Source: Amoebidium appalachense (taxonomy: Eukaryota > Ichthyosporea). Taken from it: 64,000 nucleotides of DNA. The stretch's first letter is position 1. The number at the start of each line of letters is the position of its first letter. The DNA lies in assembly GCA_963693365.1 (NCBI GenBank), contig CAVNZM010000016.1, positions 6,696,001-6,760,000 on the forward strand, written 5' to 3'. Shown in pieces: positions 59,013 to 64,000 of the stretch. The translations under genes and the position numbers were made by a program. A model generated the notes under the pieces. It saw nothing but the letters and a program-made list of their open reading frames with translations. It had not been told where the DNA came from and ran no database searches.

Positions 59013-59246
59013 AGCATTTGGGCTGATTGTACATTTATCAAGCTGTTCACATGTAGGTGTAGCTTAGCAAAGACATGGACAGCATTCAGTAAACCTTTAG
59101 TTTCTTTTCAGTATGGAGGGGGGGGGGGGGGGGGGGGGACAGCATTTGGGCTGATTGTACATTTATCAAGCTGTTCACATGTAGGTGTAGCTTAGCAAAG
59201 ACATGGACAGCATTCAGTAAACCTTTAGTTTCTTTTCAGTATGGAG
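59011..59246. repeat. Duplicated 108-bp unit, each copy behind poly(G)
   Basis: The unit starting ACAGCATTTGGGCTGATTGT and ending TTTCTTTTCAGTATGGAG is present at 59011-59117 and again from 59139. Each copy follows a G run (about 45 and 22 bases). The copies look identical. Confidence 0.95.
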
Positions 59247-61112
59247 AGGTTAATAAGTTTTTAGTTGGTAGTGGTACCCCCTTCCCCCATCGGTTATTTG
59301 ATTGTATCTTTGCACTCACACAACCCACACATCGCATGCACACACTCGCACTTCGCTTTTACTTTCACATCGAACGCCTACAACGCAGTGCACCCAATCA
59401 CCCACTGTTCCGTCACCACTTCTCACTCCCCCGCCCCCCTGACCTCCACCTTTTCCCCAATCCCTCCAAAATCTCTCTGCTTCGTGCCTTTACTTACTGC
59501 ACTACACTCCCACCCCAACCCAACTTTCACGACACTCCCCTCCTACACACACACATATGCATGGACCGTTTTTTACACGCACAACACAAAACACGCATCT
59601 CTACCACATTTAACGCAAGCACCCGCATACACAAACCGTATAGTGCAATATGTTTGCTCCACAGGCCGTGAACAACGGTCTCTAGCTGATAGTATCGTGG
59701 GTTTCCCTAGTGGTTTACTAGCACAGTGGTCTCTTCAATGGCGTGGTAATCGGTTCCTAATGTTTCCTAGACGGTGGTGCCCTGGTGGGTCACACCCTTG
59801 GTGCCGTAGCTGTGTGGGCCGATGTATTGTGTTTCCCTTTGTTCCGTTAGCCACCCGAGCCTCCTTTTCTTCCACACTCCTCACCCACCTATCCACGTCT
59901 CGTCACCCTGCACAACACTTTACCATCATTGGCTTCCTTCTTAACACGGGTGATATTCTCACTGCCCAACTCTGTTTCCAATACCTGCGCGCTCACGTCA
60001 CACACGTAATACAACCACCCTCCCAACATGGTTAATTAGCTCCTTTTCTTTCTTCCTTTCTTTCTTCCTTTCTTCCTTTTTTTTTTTTTTTTTTTTTTTT
60101 TTTGAGCTGTCTTAGATACATACTGTGTCTGTAAGGTGTGATACTTTGTAAGGTGTGTGGCTTTAGCGGCCGTGGCCGTGTAGTAGGTACCATCAATAAG
60201 GGGTGGCTCCCGTCTGTATTATGATGTACATATATCATTAATATGGGGCACATGTTGTGTTTCCGGATTGGCCGGAGGGAGCGGCCAATAAAGTGCAATG
60301 ATCCCATTCACTACCGGTGTGCTGGTACCGCACCAGCGCGCCATATGTACATGTCTGATCGGGGTTTATACACTTTTATTTGCTTGGTAGAGGGCCCAGC
60401 GTCGCCATGTCTGACCTTCTGCGTTTTCCAGCTCAGTCCTACTGGCTAAGCGGGCTACAAAGAGAAAACGGTAGCACCCCAAGGTAATGCGTGAGTACTA
60501 ATATAGAGAGAAAACGTACATATGTGTACTATGTCTGATCCGGATATTCTTGTACCTGATATGCTAACAATTTACACACATTTACATTATCATCTAAACC
60601 TGTACCTATAGTTCCAGAAAACAAATATCTTTAATTCTGTTGGTGTTATGTTTTCCCATATGGTTGAAAAGAGGGTAGAGCTGGCTCGTAAGCGGTTAGC
60701 TTTCTTCTCAGCCGCTAATATGTTTAAAGACACACCCCTCCATTAAGAAAGAGAGAACTAGAGCGCTTCAAACCCTTGGCAAATTTCCTTGAAGCATAAG
60801 TTGCCTCCTTTCTATCTAACAACTGTTGTAAACTGGGCCTGTAACGCTCTCGATCTATGGTCTGGTCCCAATAGCTGCTAGAGTATCATCCCATCTCACG
60901 CTGAAATTCAATAAGCACATAAGCCGCTTAAAGAATTATTTGCCCTCCCACCCTCTCTTCTCTATCCGACCTGTCCCCTCCCCACCTCTCCCCTCTTTCC
61001 TTCCCTCTCTCTCTCCTTCTTCCCCGGGCACAAATACAAATAAACCCCGCAAAAGTGTGCGTGTGACTTTGGACTGCCACTTACTTATTAGACATGTACA
61101 TAATCACATAAT

Positions 61113-61620
61113 AATTACGCAGTAACAAATGGAAAAAGATACCACACGACACTAGACCCGATGAAAGCATACACATTGAAAAACTAAGCCTTATGTCTCG
61201 TTTTATATATAATGACCGCCTTAACCATATAGCCAAATATGGCACTCGCAAATGTGTAACACCTAAATACATATTACCTTCCTGTAGAATTGGTCTTTCT
61301 CTAGCTGATGGTATTATTGATCACATACCACGCTTTTACTGTACACGTGCTATACAGTGGAGATCTAATAAGTATAAGGTGGCATCGTTTGCATGCCCAA
61401 ACAACACACACTGTGGCACCAGTTTAAACGGTCATGTATCGCCAAATGTAGTTTGATAGACCACATAATACCGCAACACACCGTGACACGACACATTCAC
61501 AACAGACACCCAGAAAGATAGCCTACCTGAAAATTACAACATCCTTGATTTTATACTAAACACGCGTAACTATGACCTGTTTATTAGATGTGTTGATTGG
61601 CTTGAGAAAAAACATCATTA
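61113..61620 (+). pseudogene. Possible decayed ORF or unassigned exons
   Basis: An open frame from about 61113 to a stop at 61453 has non-repetitive protein-like composition (LSLMSRFIYNDRLNHIAKYG, SCRIGLSLADGIIDHIPRFY, CPNNTHCGTSLNGH). After stops, another frame reads SLPENYNILDFILNT and RCVDWLEKKHHYKIL up to the (AC)n array at 61632. No family was recognised. It may be a degraded mobile-element or gene fragment, or exons without visible splice sites. Confidence 0.25.
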
Positions 61621-61630
61621 CAAAATTCTA

Positions 61631-61783
<153 letters not shown>

Positions 61784-61815
61784 CCAGCTGATACCGAGTG
61801 TCCCAGGGGAGCCCG

Positions 61816-61858
<43 letters not shown>

Positions 61859-63016
61859 GGGGAACCCAACTAATTGATTTTTCTTAGTCTTTATGGTGCC
61901 TCGTAGAGAAAGTGAACCCTGGTATATAATCGTAGAGAAAGTAAACCCTGATATATAATCATAATCATCACCCGACATCTATGTACGTGATCATGATATA
62001 CCGCTGAGGGGATATTCCGAGCAAAAACCCCCCATACCTGAGACTGGTCTCTCTTTGCCTCGAGTAGACAGCGTAAACCCCATCCGGATATCTGGCCCAG
62101 TGGCCAGTGCCCATGCTCAGTGGTCCCAAGTTCCCAACACAAACACTTACCATAAATGGTAACTCTAGCACTGATTTGCTAAAACGGTACCATCTTATCT
62201 TGTGCCATCAGCTCATAGCCAATCAAACCGCATTTGCGCTTACGCGGCTGAGCCGGCTCATAAAATGTTTAAAAGCACATGCGAGAAAACACGGGGGTGA
62301 ATTTACGGTTGCATAAGGACTGTGTGCATTTGCGAATACAATTCCTATTTTGAGTCTTTTTCACCTTTTTCTGCTTTTTCTTCATCTTAGCTTTAGGAGA
62401 TAATTCGTTTTTGCACTTTGTTCCCAGTAGTTGTTGATACTGAATGTAGCATAGCGTCAGCTCGAACAGTCTTCTTGCGGATTCCGGGTTATTCCCCGGC
62501 CCTGGGGCTAAAGGACAGGTTAAGTCTGGGTTCATTTTTTGCTGTTGTTTTTTGGCGCAAAAGTTTTCAGCCCACCTAGCTCCTTTCTATTTGTGTCCCC
62601 CTGTTAAAGTATTGAATCTGCTTGGTGTTTATGGTTTATTGTGTTCAATATTCGAATGACACACTTGCAAGTGGCAACGTTTCCCCACTGACACGATAGC
62701 TAACAGAAGAAGGCCCCTTTCTCTACCCTACCGTCTGATATTGACAGATCCAATATTTTCTTATGCTTTCGACCACTCAACTGCTTTATTGCGAAACCAC
62801 TTTTCTTTCTAAGCAAAAGGCACACTCCTACTATATCTTTTTACACACGAAGCATAGCTATTAAACGTTATCATATAGGCCAGCAATAGGACCTGCCATT
62901 AATGGGCCCGTAAACTCCCTGACCTCTGTTCAGCTCCAGCAGTTTCAGTCACACCGTTGCTGCGCAATCGAACCAACCTCTCTCGTTTGTTTTTTGGTTT
63001 TTCGAGAGCAAAGAGA

Positions 63017-63189
63017 ATGACAGGAGAAATTAAAATTATTGACGGAAACACACACGTGCACGAAGAAAACATGGGGGATGCCAAACGGGAGAATATGAAG
63101 AGACAGAGGTCTCTACCAGCAAGCAAGTTGGAGCGCATACTGAGCGAGCAGGAAGAGTGGGACATACTCAACCCAAAATCGAGGCCTGG
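63017..63189 (+). CDS. First exon of an unidentified gene, truncated by window edge
   Basis: An ATG opens a 57-codon hydrophilic frame rich in acidic and basic residues (GEIKIIDGNTHVHEEN, KRQRSLPASKLERILSEQEE, WDILNPKSRP) and ends at a strong GTATGT donor in phase 2, followed at once by TG repeats as in other introns here. RQRSLP is a candidate basophilic kinase site and KLERILSEQEEWDIL should be helical. An in-frame upstream ATG exists at 62957. No family was recognised; the rest lies beyond 64000. Confidence 0.45.

Positions 63190-64000
<811 letters not shown>

Noticed and set aside
59265-60035. 256-codon plus-strand open frame
   Set aside because: His/Pro/Ser/Thr-rich from CA- and pyrimidine-rich DNA, no recognisable domain, no splice or start context.

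Overview
This is nuclear DNA from an intron-rich eukaryote, most likely a holozoan (a unicellular relative of animals such as an ichthyosporean or filasterean, or an early-branching animal). The reasons are a clear Runt (RUNX) DNA-binding domain, a NELF-E-like subunit of the metazoan-type pausing complex, and compact conserved exons separated by 0.3-2.3 kb introns. The introns and spacers are packed with homopolymeric C/G tracts, (AC)n/(GT)n and (TC)n microsatellites and minisatellites. Nearly all long open frames are low-complexity reading of those repeats. The real genes show up as short conserved exons joined by GT-AG introns whose phases agree.

Layout, left to right: (1) a DUF2358/C6orf136-like gene on the minus strand (6783 to 2804, 5 exons, 203 aa). 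(2) PIG-P, a GPI-GlcNAc transferase subunit, on the plus strand (11292-15703, 4 exons, 167 aa). (3) An unrecognised small membrane protein on the minus strand (22147 to 17800, 4 exons, 227 aa). (4) A 19-exon plus-strand gene (24119-38941, 713 aa) encoding an N-terminal Runt domain, a phospho-motif-rich linker, an IPT/TIG-like domain, two ankyrin repeats and a hydrophobic/acidic C-terminus. (5) NELF-E (about 41678-48515, 9 exons, about 315 aa). (6) TOM40 (50892-58074, 8 exons, 316 aa). (7) The first exon of an unidentified gene running off the right edge (63017-63189). Genes 3 and 4 are divergent and share a 2-kb, nearly microsatellite-free spacer.

The genes do not form a pathway. They are housekeeping genes (mitochondrial import, GPI anchor synthesis, transcription pausing) around a transcription factor. 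The main finding is that factor: Runt, IPT and ankyrin modules in one protein, the module order of NF-kB or CAMTA but with a Runt domain as the DNA-binding head.

The second finding concerns the non-coding DNA. A dispersed repeat family of at least 25 copies ends in poly(C). Of the 21 copies lying in introns, 20 are in the sense orientation of the host gene. Many 3' splice sites lie directly behind (CA)n or poly(C) in place of an ordinary polypyrimidine tract. Exon boundaries were deduced by eye from splice consensus, phase and homology. Nothing was run against a database, and homopolymer lengths may be unreliable in the assembly.
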